A DNA stretch of 64,000 nucleotides, from NCBI GenBank assembly GCA_030739585.1, contig JASLYX010000004.1, positions 91,330 through 155,329 of the forward strand. Direction: 5' to 3'. Shown here piece after piece: positions 51,727-61,600 of the stretch (position 1 is the stretch's first letter; each line of letters opens with the position of its first letter). The DNA is from Candidatus Bathyarchaeota archaeon (GTDB lineage Archaea > Thermoproteota > Bathyarchaeia > TCS64). A program made the translations under genes and the position numbers. The notes under the pieces were generated by a model. It was not told the DNA's origin, did not search any database, and saw only the letters and a program-made list of their open reading frames with translations.

Positions 51727-51908
51727 GTAGCACGGATAAAAGCATAAACGGAAAAGCACAAAGCGGAACCCCTTGCAAGAGGGGAATAAGCGGCGGGCGA
51801 GGCTCGGGTTAGCCTGGGACCATCCGGATGTGTGCAAAGGCGTGGGTGCTCGCGGCCGAGAGGATCTTAATACGCGCGCAAGCGCGGAAGGCCTGAGCTC
51901 CGTGCTAC
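51727..51908 (+). ncRNA. Candidate structured non-coding RNA of unknown class
   Basis: GTAGCACGGA (51727-51736) pairs perfectly with TCCGTGCTAC (51899-51908), closing a GC-rich domain of about 180 nt. Inside are CCCCT/AGGGG (51769-51773 with 51780-51784), AGGCT/AGCCT (51800-51804 with 51811-51815), GCGA/TCGC (51797-51800 with 51850-51853, alternative), GGCC/GGCC (51854-51857 with 51890-51893) enclosing CGCGC-GCAA-GCGCG (51873-51886), a GNRA-capped hairpin. The segment is much more GC-rich than its flanks and no protein frame in it resembles a family. It lacks the SRP RNA S-domain motif, the RNase P core and a tRNA T arm, so I cannot name it. Strand is a guess. Confidence 0.5.
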
Positions 51909-51941
51909 ACATTCTAAAGACTCTCCTCTTTTGCAACTTTT

Positions 51942-52205
51942 TCAGTCTATTTCGTGTAATGCTTTCTCCGCTGCTTGAATGCAGGAAAGGAGATCGTCAA
52001 GGGTAGCGATGAGAGTTATTATTGCATCGGCTTTGATGGTGATTTCAAGCGTGGCGCCTTCAGTAATGGTTTTGAGTGTAACACCCAAAGGGCTCTCCTG
52101 ATTATCGGGCATTGTAGCTTGTCGAATGGATGAAGCCGTCTCGGGGTCCTTGTAGGGGAGGGTTATCTTGACCCGGGTCTCAGGCTTGAAACTGTTCTCC
52201 GACAA
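51942..52205 (-). CDS. pcc1: KEOPS complex subunit Pcc1
   Basis: Small dimerising subunit of KEOPS, the complex that makes t6A37 in tRNAs reading ANN codons. The core VKITLPYKDPETASSIRQAT and LEITIKADAIITLIATLDDLLSCIQAAEKAL is the Pcc1 fold. The frame is open further upstream inside recJ, but TTG at 52205 (GGGTGG 6 nt before) gives 87 residues, the family norm, and overlaps the recJ end by 26 bp. It lies in the conserved archaeal cluster uS15-recJ-pcc1-S3ae. Confidence 0.9.
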   Translation of the reverse strand: MSENSFKPETRVKITLPYKDPETASSIRQATMPDNQESPLGVTLKTITEGATLEITIKADAIITLIATLDDLLSCIQAAEKALHEID

Positions 52206-53562
52206 GTACGTCCACCCTTTGGAGGAACTCCTCTTGGTCTGCCTCGGGGAGGAAGGCACCGGCAGCGATGTTATGGCCTCCACCTCGTCCCTCATGGGGT
52301 TCGGCGGCTTTCATCATGACCTCCCCTAGATCTAGACCGAGTTTAGCCATGTCGTCGGTAGCTCTCGCAGAGACCTTTATAAGATCTCCGTCAGCTCTTG
52401 CGGAGGAGATGATTGGTTTGTATTTCTTGAGGATGCCTGTGGAGAGGAGGATGGATGAGACGACCCCGATGATGCGCTCGTCTATGTCGTTGTCGGCAAC
52501 GAGAGTGTATATGTGTGTCCTTTCCTCGATACGGTCTGCTTGGCGGACCCAGTTGAGGTACTTACCAATCTTGTGGCGATACCCCTTTAGGATCTCAGCA
52601 GCATCTTTAAGGGCGTCATTGCGATCACCCATGCAGATGCTGAGACCTATGCTGGGGTGCCCCATGCGGGCGCAGGCATTGAGAAGGGAGGCGAACTCGC
52701 GGCCGTCTCTGACGGCAGTCCAGGGCTCCTCGCCTTTGAAGGTGTAGATGGTGCCAACGAGGTCGTGTACAGCATTGGCATCGCATCCCTCGTAGACCAT
52801 GTGCTTGGTGATGGCTGAGAATAGGGTGCGCTTCTCCTCCTCAGAGAGGTCCCTAAGAGCCCTCCACCGGCCCTTGTTCTTAAGCTCAATGCCGGCCTCT
52901 TTGAGGAGAGCGAGGCATCTATCCTCCCGCCCGCTGAGGCCGGGGATAAAGGGGATCGTGGTGTAGGCGCACGCCCGAGCCAAGGGTCTTGTCTCGTGAC
53001 CATAGAAGATGAGGTCGTTGTGAGTCTCAACCAGGTCGAGGCGTTTAGCGTCGGACTCGATGACCGTATTCATTCCCAGAAAGGACTTTTTCTCCCCCTT
53101 ATCTTGTCGGTCAGCAAGGGCACCTACAATACCAAGAGGGCTCAGGTCAGCGTTCTTGTTATCCACTAATTTGGCTAGAAAGTAACTGACTCCTGCACCG
53201 CTTATCCCCTGCGCTCCGTCTAGGCCGTGGAGTAGGGGATTGATGTGGATAATATTAGGGGCCTCAATCTCTACGGGGAGGTGGTGGTCAAGAACAATTA
53301 TCTGGGACTCCTTGAGATGCTCCTCAAACATGTCGAGGTAGGCTCCGCCTAGATCTGAGAATAGAACTAGCGGGGGTTTCTCAGCTGCGACGGATCGAAC
53401 CATATTCTCGTCGACCCGCTTCTCGCAGGTAGTCTTGAATCTAGCGCTGAGGCGTCTAGCAAGCTGGCTGAGGATTCCCCCTGCAGCGACACCATCGGCG
53501 TCGTTATGGGTCACTATACGGATGGGATCACCTCGTATGACGTGGTAGTTGAGGGTCTCCAC
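52180..53562 (-). CDS. Archaeal RecJ-like DHH-family nuclease
   Basis: A DHH-DHHA1 phosphoesterase of 460 residues. Motif I is IVTHNDADGVAAGGI (about 16-30), motif II FSDLGG (about 68), motif III LDHHLP (about 92-97, the DHH motif), motif IV GALADR (about 147), and the DHHA1 motif GRGGGHNIAAGAF (about 430-443). Archaeal RecJ-like proteins (for example GAN) act in replication as 5'-3' or 3'-5' exonucleases and can join the GINS/CMG complex. The GTG at 53562 is the only sensible start. It lies between uS15 and pcc1, as in many archaea. Confidence 0.92.
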   Translation of the reverse strand: METLNYHVIRGDPIRIVTHNDADGVAAGGILSQLARRLSARFKTTCEKRVDENMVRSVAAEKPPLVLFSDLGGAYLDMFEEHLKESQIIVLDHHLPVEIEAPNIIHINPLLHGLDGAQGISGAGVSYFLAKLVDNKNADLSPLGIVGALADRQDKGEKKSFLGMNTVIESDAKRLDLVETHNDLIFYGHETRPLARACAYTTIPFIPGLSGREDRCLALLKEAGIELKNKGRWRALRDLSEEEKRTLFSAITKHMVYEGCDANAVHDLVGTIYTFKGEEPWTAVRDGREFASLLNACARMGHPSIGLSICMGDRNDALKDAAEILKGYRHKIGKYLNWVRQADRIEERTHIYTLVADNDIDERIIGVVSSILLSTGILKKYKPIISSARADGDLIKVSARATDDMAKLGLDLGEVMMKAAEPHEGRGGGHNIAAGAFLPEADQEEFLQRVDVLVGEQFQA

Positions 53563-53615
53563 TGCTGGCTTATATGAGTTGAGAAAAGCGGTCTGGGAGG
53601 CTATGGGTTTCCCCC

Positions 53616-54062
53616 TCAGATGGTTACGATCTCGTCCCTATGACGCCAGTCCTCCGGCAACATTCCCCGTTTTTTGTAATAACGGGTGAGGGCATAGATC
53701 TTGGACTCCGTGTTCTGGAGGCCCCGTTTATTGCTGAAGTCTTTGCGGTTCCTGTCTAAATGCCGCCTCAGCTTTGTGGATCTGACCATGAGGTTGTAGA
53801 GGTCCTCGGGTATCCTAGGTGCGAGCTCGGCCTCCTGGAGAACACGATGGATCCCGTAGCCCACGATTGACTTTACTAAGGGGATGCCATACTTGTCTCT
53901 GAGGATGTTGCCGATCTCGCTCTGGGGTTTGCCCTCTCGGGCAAGGTTGATGATTAGTGCCTTGACCTCGTCCGGCTGGTAGATCACCCAGTTAGGGGGT
54001 CTTTTGGAAACGGGTCTCGTGGAGCGGGATCTACCCCTCATATATGCGTTTTTGCCGACCAT
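53616..54062 (-). CDS. rps15: Ribosomal protein uS15, archaeal type
   Basis: Small-subunit protein that binds the central domain of 16S rRNA. It has the archaeal N-terminal extension GRSRSTRPVSKRPPNWV and the core LRDKYGIPLVKSIVGYGIH and LYNLMVRSTKLRRHLDRNRKD, and ends ALTRYYKKRGMLPEDWRH. ATG at 54062 is preferred (AGGATG 7 nt upstream). ATG at 54071 or 54041 are alternatives that change only the first few residues. First gene of the uS15-recJ-pcc1 cluster, so the promoter lies in 54063-54180. Confidence 0.94.
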   Translation of the reverse strand: MVGKNAYMRGRSRSTRPVSKRPPNWVIYQPDEVKALIINLAREGKPQSEIGNILRDKYGIPLVKSIVGYGIHRVLQEAELAPRIPEDLYNLMVRSTKLRRHLDRNRKDFSNKRGLQNTESKIYALTRYYKKRGMLPEDWRHRDEIVTI

Positions 54063-54071
54063 TGTAAACAT

Positions 54072-54605
54072 CCTGTATTTAGTGTTTATCTGATTGCCCT
54101 ACTTCAAATGACTCGTTTGTTTTTAAACATTGCTTTCCTGGTCAATGTTTATAGCAAGATAATTTTCCTCCGACTGATCTTATGCGCTTCTCAGGGGAAA
54201 AGAAAAAGTAGTGAGAATATTTTGAAATAAATGAGTTCTGAGATTATTTTATTGAGGGCACTCTAGCGTGAACCAACTATTTGGAATAAAACCTAGTTTC
54301 AAATACTTTCTGAGTAACTCCTACTGACCACGCACACACCGTAAAGCTTCTGGGAGGCGTTAGAGCCCGTGGGTACGCGCCATCTCTATTTATACCCAAC
54401 TAAAGATTAGAGAAAAGAACAATACCTGAAGAACATCCAAGCAACCATACATCTTCATTTCCTTTGTTCACATCTCTCTCAGAACACACTCTTTCAAAAC
54501 AACCAAATCAAAAACACAACTCCATACCCCCCCTCCATAAATCACCAGGAAATATGGCGTTTTGACCCGCTTCAGGGAGTCACAGAAATAAATCGAGGTG
54601 TAGGA
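54072..54605. other. Non-coding gap at the edge of the core region
   Basis: About 530 bp, AT-rich, without a supported gene. CTATTTATACCC at about 54385-54396 is a TATA-like element that could serve the small ORF downstream. Confidence 0.4.
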
Positions 54606-54884
54606 TTGGGTAAAGAGTCAATTATTTCGTTCTTCAACGGAGAAGAGAACGGCGTTGGGTCTGTGTCTAGGGTTCCCACTCGAAACGAGATGGAGATCGC
54701 ATTATGGAAAATTGCTATGGATTCACGGAGGAGATGGAAGAGCCAGAAAACCCCTATCGGGACCAAACAGAAAGAGAAACGAATCGAGATAAACGCCTTG
54801 AAGACTCTGGGAGCGGTTAAGAAAGACTCGGAAATCTCGGACCTCCTCGAGCGTGTTGAGGCGTTGGAGACTTCTCTCGGATGA
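54606..54884 (+). CDS. Small coiled-coil protein of unknown function
   Basis: A 92-residue frame from TTG at 54606, with GAGGTG about 9 nt upstream. The C-terminal part (DSEISDLLERVEALETSL) is a short coiled coil; the middle is rich in basic residues. I recognise no family. It begins a cluster of small accessory ORFs that resemble plasmid or virus cargo and precede the AT-rich glycosylation island. Confidence 0.4.
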   Translation: MGKESIISFFNGEENGVGSVSRVPTRNEMEIALWKIAMDSRRRWKSQKTPIGTKQKEKRIEINALKTLGAVKKDSEISDLLERVEALETSLG

Positions 54885-55041
54885 GAAGGGGGGACGAGAT
54901 AAAGTCTCTTTGAGGTTTTGAGGCATCCGCTATATGGAAGTCTAGGGCATCTGCGTGTGCGTGAGTCTGGCATGGAGTTTGGTCTGACTCTCTGACGAAT
55001 TGGGATTCGGAGACAATGGGTCAGCGTCTGGAGTGGTGAGC

Positions 55042-55262
55042 ATGACTCCAAAAAGACTGGAGTCACGTATCAGAGTTTTAGAGAGGTCCGTCAGAGTTGG
55101 CGATTCCAAGTGCATTATCTGTGATCCAACGGCACTTACTACAAGGATGAGTCCGGGGCGGTCAGGCGGCTTTCTGAGATTGAGGGGCAGTTCATAGACG
55201 TGATGATGTATGACTGGAACTCGCCGAGTTGGAGCGAGGGCAGGAAAGAGCAAGCAAAGTGA
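55042..55262 (+). pseudogene. Frameshifted small protein (coiled coil plus acidic C-terminus)
   Basis: From ATG at 55042 the frame reads MTPKRLESRIRVLERSVRVG and then a Cys pair (CIIC) before running into an unrelated tail. In the +1 frame the sequence continues smoothly from GTYYKDESGAVRRLSEIEG to an end at TGA 55260-55262. Adding one base in GATCCAACGG (about 55125-55135) would join the two as CDPNGTYYKDESG and give a 73-residue protein. A deletion or sequencing error is therefore likely. Function unknown. The coiled coil is similar in style to the upstream 54606-54884 product. Confidence 0.5.
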
Positions 55263-55340
55263 GAGCGCGCGGAATGAAACGTAGATATTGTATTCTCGAT
55301 TGACGGGTCTTTTATGCTCTAGTATCGTGATTTATCTGAG

Positions 55341-55598
55341 TTGAAGCTTTCCCCGATGTATAACCTCGCCGCGCTGCATCCGAAGCTAGCTAAGGAGTGG
55401 CACCTGACCAGGAACGGGGATTTGACTCTATATCAAGTCACTCCAGGAAGCAGCAGAAAGGTCTGGTGGAGATGCAGTCAAGAGCATGAATGGGAAGCAG
55501 CTATTAATAGCAGGACAAGTGGAAATGGTTGTCCGGAATGCTACAAGGAGGATCGATGCGGAATATATAGAAAGGCGCGCGCGCACTACGAAATCTGA
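55341..55598 (+). CDS. Short zinc-ribbon protein (PF14311/DUF4379-like repeat), possibly truncated
   Basis: An 85-residue frame from TTG at 55341. The pattern LAKEW, then GSSRKVWWRC, HEWEAAINSRTSG and GCPEC is one full copy of the treble-clef zinc-ribbon repeat often found in restriction or endonuclease-like proteins. Those proteins usually carry several repeats plus a nuclease domain. Here one repeat stands alone and the frame ends in a CG-alternating tract (55575-55584), so it may be a fragment. Confidence 0.55.
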   Translation: MKLSPMYNLAALHPKLAKEWHLTRNGDLTLYQVTPGSSRKVWWRCSQEHEWEAAINSRTSGNGCPECYKEDRCGIYRKARAHYEI

Positions 55599-56000
55599 AT
55601 AGGGCAGTCTTTTTTTTCTTCTATGTATCAAATAAACGACTCAGGTCATGGTTTTTTGACACCAAATAGTTCATTGTTCAAACCAAGGAGGTCTGGCTTG
55701 CTCGTACGAGTGATGTATCACTAATCCTTATCTAGCGACCCTCAAAAGCAAGCTAAGCAACTGGTGAAGATACAAGGGAGCTAAGCTAAGCCCTAGTTGT
55801 GATTTGAAGCGTTCCCAACTCTTTGTGCGCGACTATATATCTGCTGGTCAATAGTATGATTATCGTCTTTTGCGATTTTTTCAGGGGTACGATAAGTTGA
55901 TTTAGATAATGTCCGCGTCCGCCAAAATGTATAGCTAAGAAAAAATCGGATTACTTCAAAAGGTATTTAAAAATCACTATTTTCAATTATATAGTAAAAT
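55599..56000. other. Non-coding gap before the glycosylation island
   Basis: About 400 bp, increasingly AT-rich to the right, where it meets the 3' end of the first glycosyltransferase gene. No gene or RNA I can support. Confidence 0.4.
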
Positions 56001-56723
56001 TCAATTAGATAGTAAAAATGAAACAAGACGAAAAATCATTACAATCTCATCGCTCAATGTAACTTTCGAGACACGTCCTTCAGGCTCTCTCCAAGAAACA
56101 GGTAGCTCCCTGACCGATAAACCAGCCCTAATAGCTTTGATAATAAGCTCAGTATCAAAAAAATAAACCGAATCCTCAACAGAGAGAAGAAGATCACTAA
56201 GGTCATCTTTTATCATTCCCTTGAAACCACATTGATAATCAGAAATCTCATGACCAAAAAAAGAACGTAATAAAAAATTATACAGTTTACTCTTCAACGT
56301 TTTAAAAAAAGGCCTTTGTAAACTTGAATCCCCCAGATAACGTGATCCAATCACCAATGAAGACCCATGCTTTAGATAATCAACAAGAGGCCCCAAAGAA
56401 AATAGATCTACGGGCATATCCATATCCATGAAAATAATAAAACTTCCCGACGAAATACGCCAAGCGCGCTTGATGGCTTCACCCTTCCCAATACGGGCAT
56501 CAGAATGGATAACTCTTACATCAGGATATAAGTCAGATAGACCCAGGCTAATGGAATAACTGCGATCTGTGCTTCCATCCTCAGCAATAATTATCTCAAA
56601 AGAAATATCCGCGTCTTTCAGTGCTGTTCTCAACATTAAAATATTTTCTTCGATAATTTCAGCTTCATTATAAGCCGGAACGACCACAGAAACTATCGGA
56701 GACAAAGAACGTTCGAAAACCAA
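56001..56723 (-). CDS. GT2 glycosyltransferase, dolichyl-phosphate sugar synthase type
   Basis: A 240-residue GT-A enzyme: SVVVPAYNEAEIIEENI at the N-terminus, AEDGSTDRSYSI (about 46-57), the DxD motif in FMDMDMPVDL (about 96-105), the GSRYLGDSS acceptor region and SDYQCGFKGM (about 155-165). This matches AglJ/DPM-like enzymes that transfer a sugar from a nucleotide to a dolichol-type lipid carrier. No transmembrane segment is clear except a hydrophobic end. It contains one of the few coding GCGCGC sites (near 56465). Part of the AT-rich island with two membrane proteins and two further transferases. Confidence 0.87.
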   Translation of the reverse strand: MVFERSLSPIVSVVVPAYNEAEIIEENILMLRTALKDADISFEIIIAEDGSTDRSYSISLGLSDLYPDVRVIHSDARIGKGEAIKRAWRISSGSFIIFMDMDMPVDLFSLGPLVDYLKHGSSLVIGSRYLGDSSLQRPFFKTLKSKLYNFLLRSFFGHEISDYQCGFKGMIKDDLSDLLLSVEDSVYFFDTELIIKAIRAGLSVRELPVSWREPEGRVSKVTLSDEIVMIFRLVSFLLSN

Positions 56724-56864
56724 AGCCGGTCTAACTCATTTGTATGGTGATAATGCGTGTCCATCAGAGATATACAAGGCGTCAATAACAGGGAGAGAAC
56801 ATACTTAAAAGGATCAGAAAAAATTCTCTATTTAAAGAAAAAGGATTCAAAAAAAAACCCGTTA

Positions 56865-58565
56865 TCACACGAAGAAATACAGGGTTCTAAAAACAAAAAC
56901 TATCGATTGGAATAATAGGAACAGGGCGAAAATCAATCCATTTTTAGAATCTAACTTTAAATTAAGCTTTGATAATCCGAGAGCTGCAAAATAGCCTAAA
57001 GGAAGATTAATTAGCGCTCGTGATTTATCAAATGGATTCAAAAATAAGAATAATATAGACGTTAAAAAGACCAAAAGACGCAGGAATTTTGAGACATCCC
57101 TTTCATCGCTCTGCCCACTTAGATAGTATGCAGAAAGCAACCATGGGACAATATTTGATAATGCGCCAGCATAAACGAAATTTACCGCTTTAAAAGTATC
57201 AATAAATAGAGATAAAGTTACCAGATTTAAATATGGTCGAATGCTATTCGTGGATAGAAGAAAAAATACGGGAAGTATAAGAACAAGTCCAGATACCAAA
57301 AATTTTACCAGAAAACGGTAATAATCACTATAACTGTTTTCCTTCAACTTAATGACTAAAAACGGGATAATTACAATACAATACTGAAAAAAAGTCCAAG
57401 GATGGACGAACAAGACCATAAAAAATAGGGCAATGGAAAAATATCCAGTCCATACAGCCTCTCTTTTAAGACTTGAAAATAATAAGCCTAATGAAAAAAA
57501 CACTAAGCATAAACCTAGCAAATTAGATAAAGGATATAGATAAATCCCAAGGAGAAAATTGGCTCCGGAGGATAACAGGAAAGAAGACAGGACAGCTAAA
57601 TCATTTTTACCATAGGACTGCCTTACAAAGTAATACATCGAAAAAACTAATAGCATGAAAAGCAAAATCGGACTGTACATAATGAAAGAAACTGACTTTA
57701 TATGAAAAATCGACTGCAGAATAAAAACTACCATTAAATAAGCAGGTCTAGAACCGCTCATCTCTCGAAAAATGCTTGTCCAATCCGACCGGATAGTATC
57801 AACTACTCTTGCCCTTAGCATTAAATCAGGACTCAGAACCTCTTTAGCGGGATTGATAGTGGAAAAATAGGGATAAATTGGAATGAATATGGATAATAAT
57901 AAAGCTGAAACGAAGAAAAATCGGGAGCCAATTAGGGGTAGATGATTAATACTTGTTTGATGTATCCTTTTGTTGAATAAGTTGTCTTTTTTATACCAGT
58001 TGATTATCCGTTTTGGGATCCAACCAAACAAAAAAAGGAGGACCAAGAGGGGTGAAAAAAGAGAGAATAAATAATATATTTGTTCTTCCATAATGGCTAT
58101 GTTTAAAAAAATGGAAGATAAGCCTAAGGGAACAAATATAATCCAATTGATTAAAGAGAATAATTCTATAATGAATAATAAAAAAAGTCCATAAAATATA
58201 AGTAATTTTAGATCAAGGCCATCTAAATGCATGCAGTAAATAAACAAAAAAGATGAAATTATTATAACAGGAATATATCCTAAAAATAATGATGTAAAAA
58301 TACAAATGATAATGCTTGAAAATAAATAAAAATACTTTCTAAAATATAATAAAATAAGAATATTTAATCCGACATTAAAGATCATAATAAACAGCGGCAC
58401 AGTGACCGAAAAAATGGTTCGTTGAAAGAAACCAGATTGTAAATGCAAAATTGGAACCTTTATCCAATGAAGCACGGATAAAACCATAAGAAAAAAAGTC
58501 AGAACAACAGAAGCATGAACTGCTTCCTCTGGAAGAGCCTCTAGATTAAAGTGGAAACAGCCCAT
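56865..58565 (-). CDS. Polytopic membrane protein of the glycosylation island (family not recognised)
   Basis: A 566-residue protein with about thirteen hydrophobic segments and few soluble parts. One longer polar loop (about 245-275, SPDLMLRARVVDTIRSDWTS) faces outside by the positive-inside pattern. Its size, repeated segments and neighbours suggest a GT-C-like glycosyltransferase or lipid-linked sugar flippase/polymerase, but I see no diagnostic motif. Very AT-rich, unlike the core genes. Confidence 0.7.
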   Translation of the reverse strand: MGCFHFNLEALPEEAVHASVVLTFFLMVLSVLHWIKVPILHLQSGFFQRTIFSVTVPLFIMIFNVGLNILILLYFRKYFYLFSSIIICIFTSLFLGYIPVIIISSFLFIYCMHLDGLDLKLLIFYGLFLLFIIELFSLINWIIFVPLGLSSIFLNIAIMEEQIYYLFSLFSPLLVLLFLFGWIPKRIINWYKKDNLFNKRIHQTSINHLPLIGSRFFFVSALLLSIFIPIYPYFSTINPAKEVLSPDLMLRARVVDTIRSDWTSIFREMSGSRPAYLMVVFILQSIFHIKSVSFIMYSPILLFMLLVFSMYYFVRQSYGKNDLAVLSSFLLSSGANFLLGIYLYPLSNLLGLCLVFFSLGLLFSSLKREAVWTGYFSIALFFMVLFVHPWTFFQYCIVIIPFLVIKLKENSYSDYYRFLVKFLVSGLVLILPVFFLLSTNSIRPYLNLVTLSLFIDTFKAVNFVYAGALSNIVPWLLSAYYLSGQSDERDVSKFLRLLVFLTSILFLFLNPFDKSRALINLPLGYFAALGLSKLNLKLDSKNGLIFALFLLFQSIVFVFRTLYFFV

Positions 58566-58686
58566 TGGTATATGAGAAAATCCATTCTAATAGATATGGA
58601 TTACCAAGAGCACAATTTTCCAGACTATAGAAACAAGGTCCTAATGAATGCTCTTTCGGAATTCAGAGGGCTGGAAGGTCAATCTT

Positions 58687-61600
58687 TTAGGAGGAGTCGT
58701 CCTTCCCAAATATATTCCTAAAAAAAATGCAACCTAGAAGGCCCAATACGGTGGTGGTGGATACCAAATATCCGAGGTTCATAAATCTCTGTGGAACAAA
58801 CTCTAAAGTGGCAGCATCTCTAGTTGGAGTCACTTTAAACCCCATACTGAATAAATTAACAACAAAGGGAGAAACCTCTTGGTTATTAATATCGAGCTGC
58901 CATGCATCAGTATGTGAGGTAGCAAATACCAAGACACCGGGTCCCATTACCCCGTTTACGACGTATTTTGTAGGATGAACATCCTTATAATCCAGTCTCG
59001 TTTCTCGATTTTGACTGGAAAACGGGTTCATTGTTTCCGCTGGATGGATAAGCATTGAATCCACTGTTAGACCCTTACCTAAGATCGAGACCTCGTACAT
59101 TCCTTGGTCCAGATGCATATCGTTCAAGTAATATCTGCCAACTCCAGTAAAAGATGGAGAAACGTAGTACACAAAAACCTGACGTGTATCTATGTTCTTA
59201 AAGAACACTCGACCGGATGACTTTTGGAAAGATTGGACATCCATCCGTATCTCAGCGACAAGACTCTGGCCTCCAGGGAGAACCAGGGGACTATCAACTT
59301 TAAAGACCCTGTTACTCACCAATACAACCCCTAAATTTTCAGAAAACAGTTCATTATATTTTATGGGATGGTATCGCGAAGAAGAATCCTCAAATTCAAT
59401 AGTATATAGGAACGGAGTCCTCTCGAGAACGGATGAAACCTCCGAAATTAGTTCACTGAAATCGTTATCAGAAAAAATTAGTAGTCTATCTATAGCAAGA
59501 GACTCTTTAGGAGAGATTGCTATCTCATGAATCCCTTGAGACAGATTCTCAGTTAAAGAGAACCATCTAAACCCTTCTTGTGAATAATCCTTAAGTCTAC
59601 GTGAACTTTTCTGTCCATCAAGATAAATAGACGGTTTAGAACCAAAGGCTTTCATCCATATATGATGGTCTCCAGATTCATTAACATCAATAGTTAGCCT
59701 TAAAGGAGTACCAACTGTTGTCTTCAAAGAATATCCGCCGGCATTTATAGCGCCAACTAATGTCTGGAGCCAAGAGTCCACCTCCCATCCATCCAAAAAA
59801 CGAAAAGCGCGGATAAATCCCTCAAAATCATCCTCAAACGAGAATAAAAAATCGTAATACGAATCTGCAGGAATAAATAACGGATATTCGGATATTAGAT
59901 TCAGATCTACTTGCTCTGGAAAAATTAGTGCCCTCCCCGAAGTGTTATATCCGGAAGAAATGTATGTCGTCAAACCATCAAATCCTCCAAAAATCACTGC
60001 GGGGTTACTTGAAGAGTGAATCAGATCTGACGAAAATAATGAATTTTCAAAGATATATATGGGCCCTTCATTCCAAACCAATTCTATATCTTCCAATCCA
60101 TTCAGTACATCTAAATAGGTACTAGGTATACCGGGAGGATCGAAGTCCAACCGAACCACAACATACCGCACAAGTGCCATGTCTAATAATTGGCCGATAT
60201 TCTCGATGGATCCATCATACAAGGAGTTCGCAATATAATTCATAAAAAACGTGGAAGCCGGGGAAATATCATACTCAGCTGTAAAAGGAGGGTTAAAAAC
60301 AGGAACGGGTGACAAATATCTAATCGGCTCATTGACCCCCGTCTGGGTCCAATTAAACCAGAGGTAATTCATCAAAGGAAGATATAACACCCTAAAATCT
60401 CCAGGTTGCTGTTCCAACCAATCTTCAGACGCTATACTATATTGGGGCCTAACAGAGGGACTGTAGACTCCATTGAAATCACCAGACAACCAGGGAAAAT
60501 TCACGATAAAAACGGAAACGATAAGAAATGAAATAAGTAATTTATTGATTTCAACAGCAAATCCTCCATGAGATACAATATATCTAATTTGATATAGAAC
60601 TACATGCAAAGAAGTTCCAATAATTAATGCGGAGGAAATCGATGATAAATACAAAAGTTTGTTGGGATCTCTAAACAACTGCATAAAGGGCATACGAACA
60701 AAATCTAAATAATAACCCCCTAGAAAATTAGTGCCTTGACCCAAAACAGTCGAAACCACATAAACGAATAATAAAAAAAGATTAAAAGTTTGAGTTTTCC
60801 GATTAGAAATAACAGAAATCAAAACCAGTGCGGGTAATAAAAAAGATAACCCAAACCAGACTTTGTAGAAAAGACCACCGGATGTGTAGATTTCCTGGTT
60901 GTACGGAGTCCAAAAATATCCGAGTAAACGTATAGTGTTAACCCAATTAGCATTTACACTTAGGGAGGTGGAAATATCTTGAAAAAATGAGATGTTGCGA
61001 ACCCCGCTAAATACCATATTAAGTGTGGGGAATATCCAAAAAGAATTAATCAAAAGGGAAATAATAAACACTAATGATGCTTTCAAAATTACAACGCCTT
61101 TTTTAAAAATGATAAGATACCAAAGTGTGATAATGAATGACAAAAATAAACTCATAATGAATCCGTGATTAGATGTCATTGAAACTAGTGAAAAAAGAAA
61201 AGAGCATTTAATAAATCCATATTTTTCAGCATCTACGTCAAGGTATTGAACTAAATAATAAAGAAATAAAGGAGTGAAAGCATATGAGCTTAAAATAAAA
61301 TAATGACCCGATAATATTCTTGCAGTCACCCAAGGATTTACGGTAAAAAACAGGGCACCAATAAAACATACCATATAATTTCTGGATTGATTAAATAAAT
61401 CTCGAAAACCAACCAATGCTTTAAACATCAAGACAGCGCATAATGCAACCACCCCAACGACATATACCTTGGATACTAATTCTAAACCAAAAATTGAAGA
61501 TAAAAAGGCTCTAAGGGAATTTAACAAGGCATTTGAGAGATCATCATTAAGTGTGCCACCATGTTCCAATGGGTTCCATGTAAATAATGAAAAGTAAGAA

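Noticed and set aside
51727..51908. Candidate RNA as a tRNA with intron, SRP RNA or RNase P RNA
   Set aside because: No T arm before the 3' strand of the closing helix, no SRP S-domain motif and no RNase P core could be found, so I left it unnamed.
51700..52006. Frames of 77-78 codons on both strands around 51.7-52.0 kb
   Set aside because: They cross the structured GC-rich RNA candidate, lack family features and overlap pcc1.
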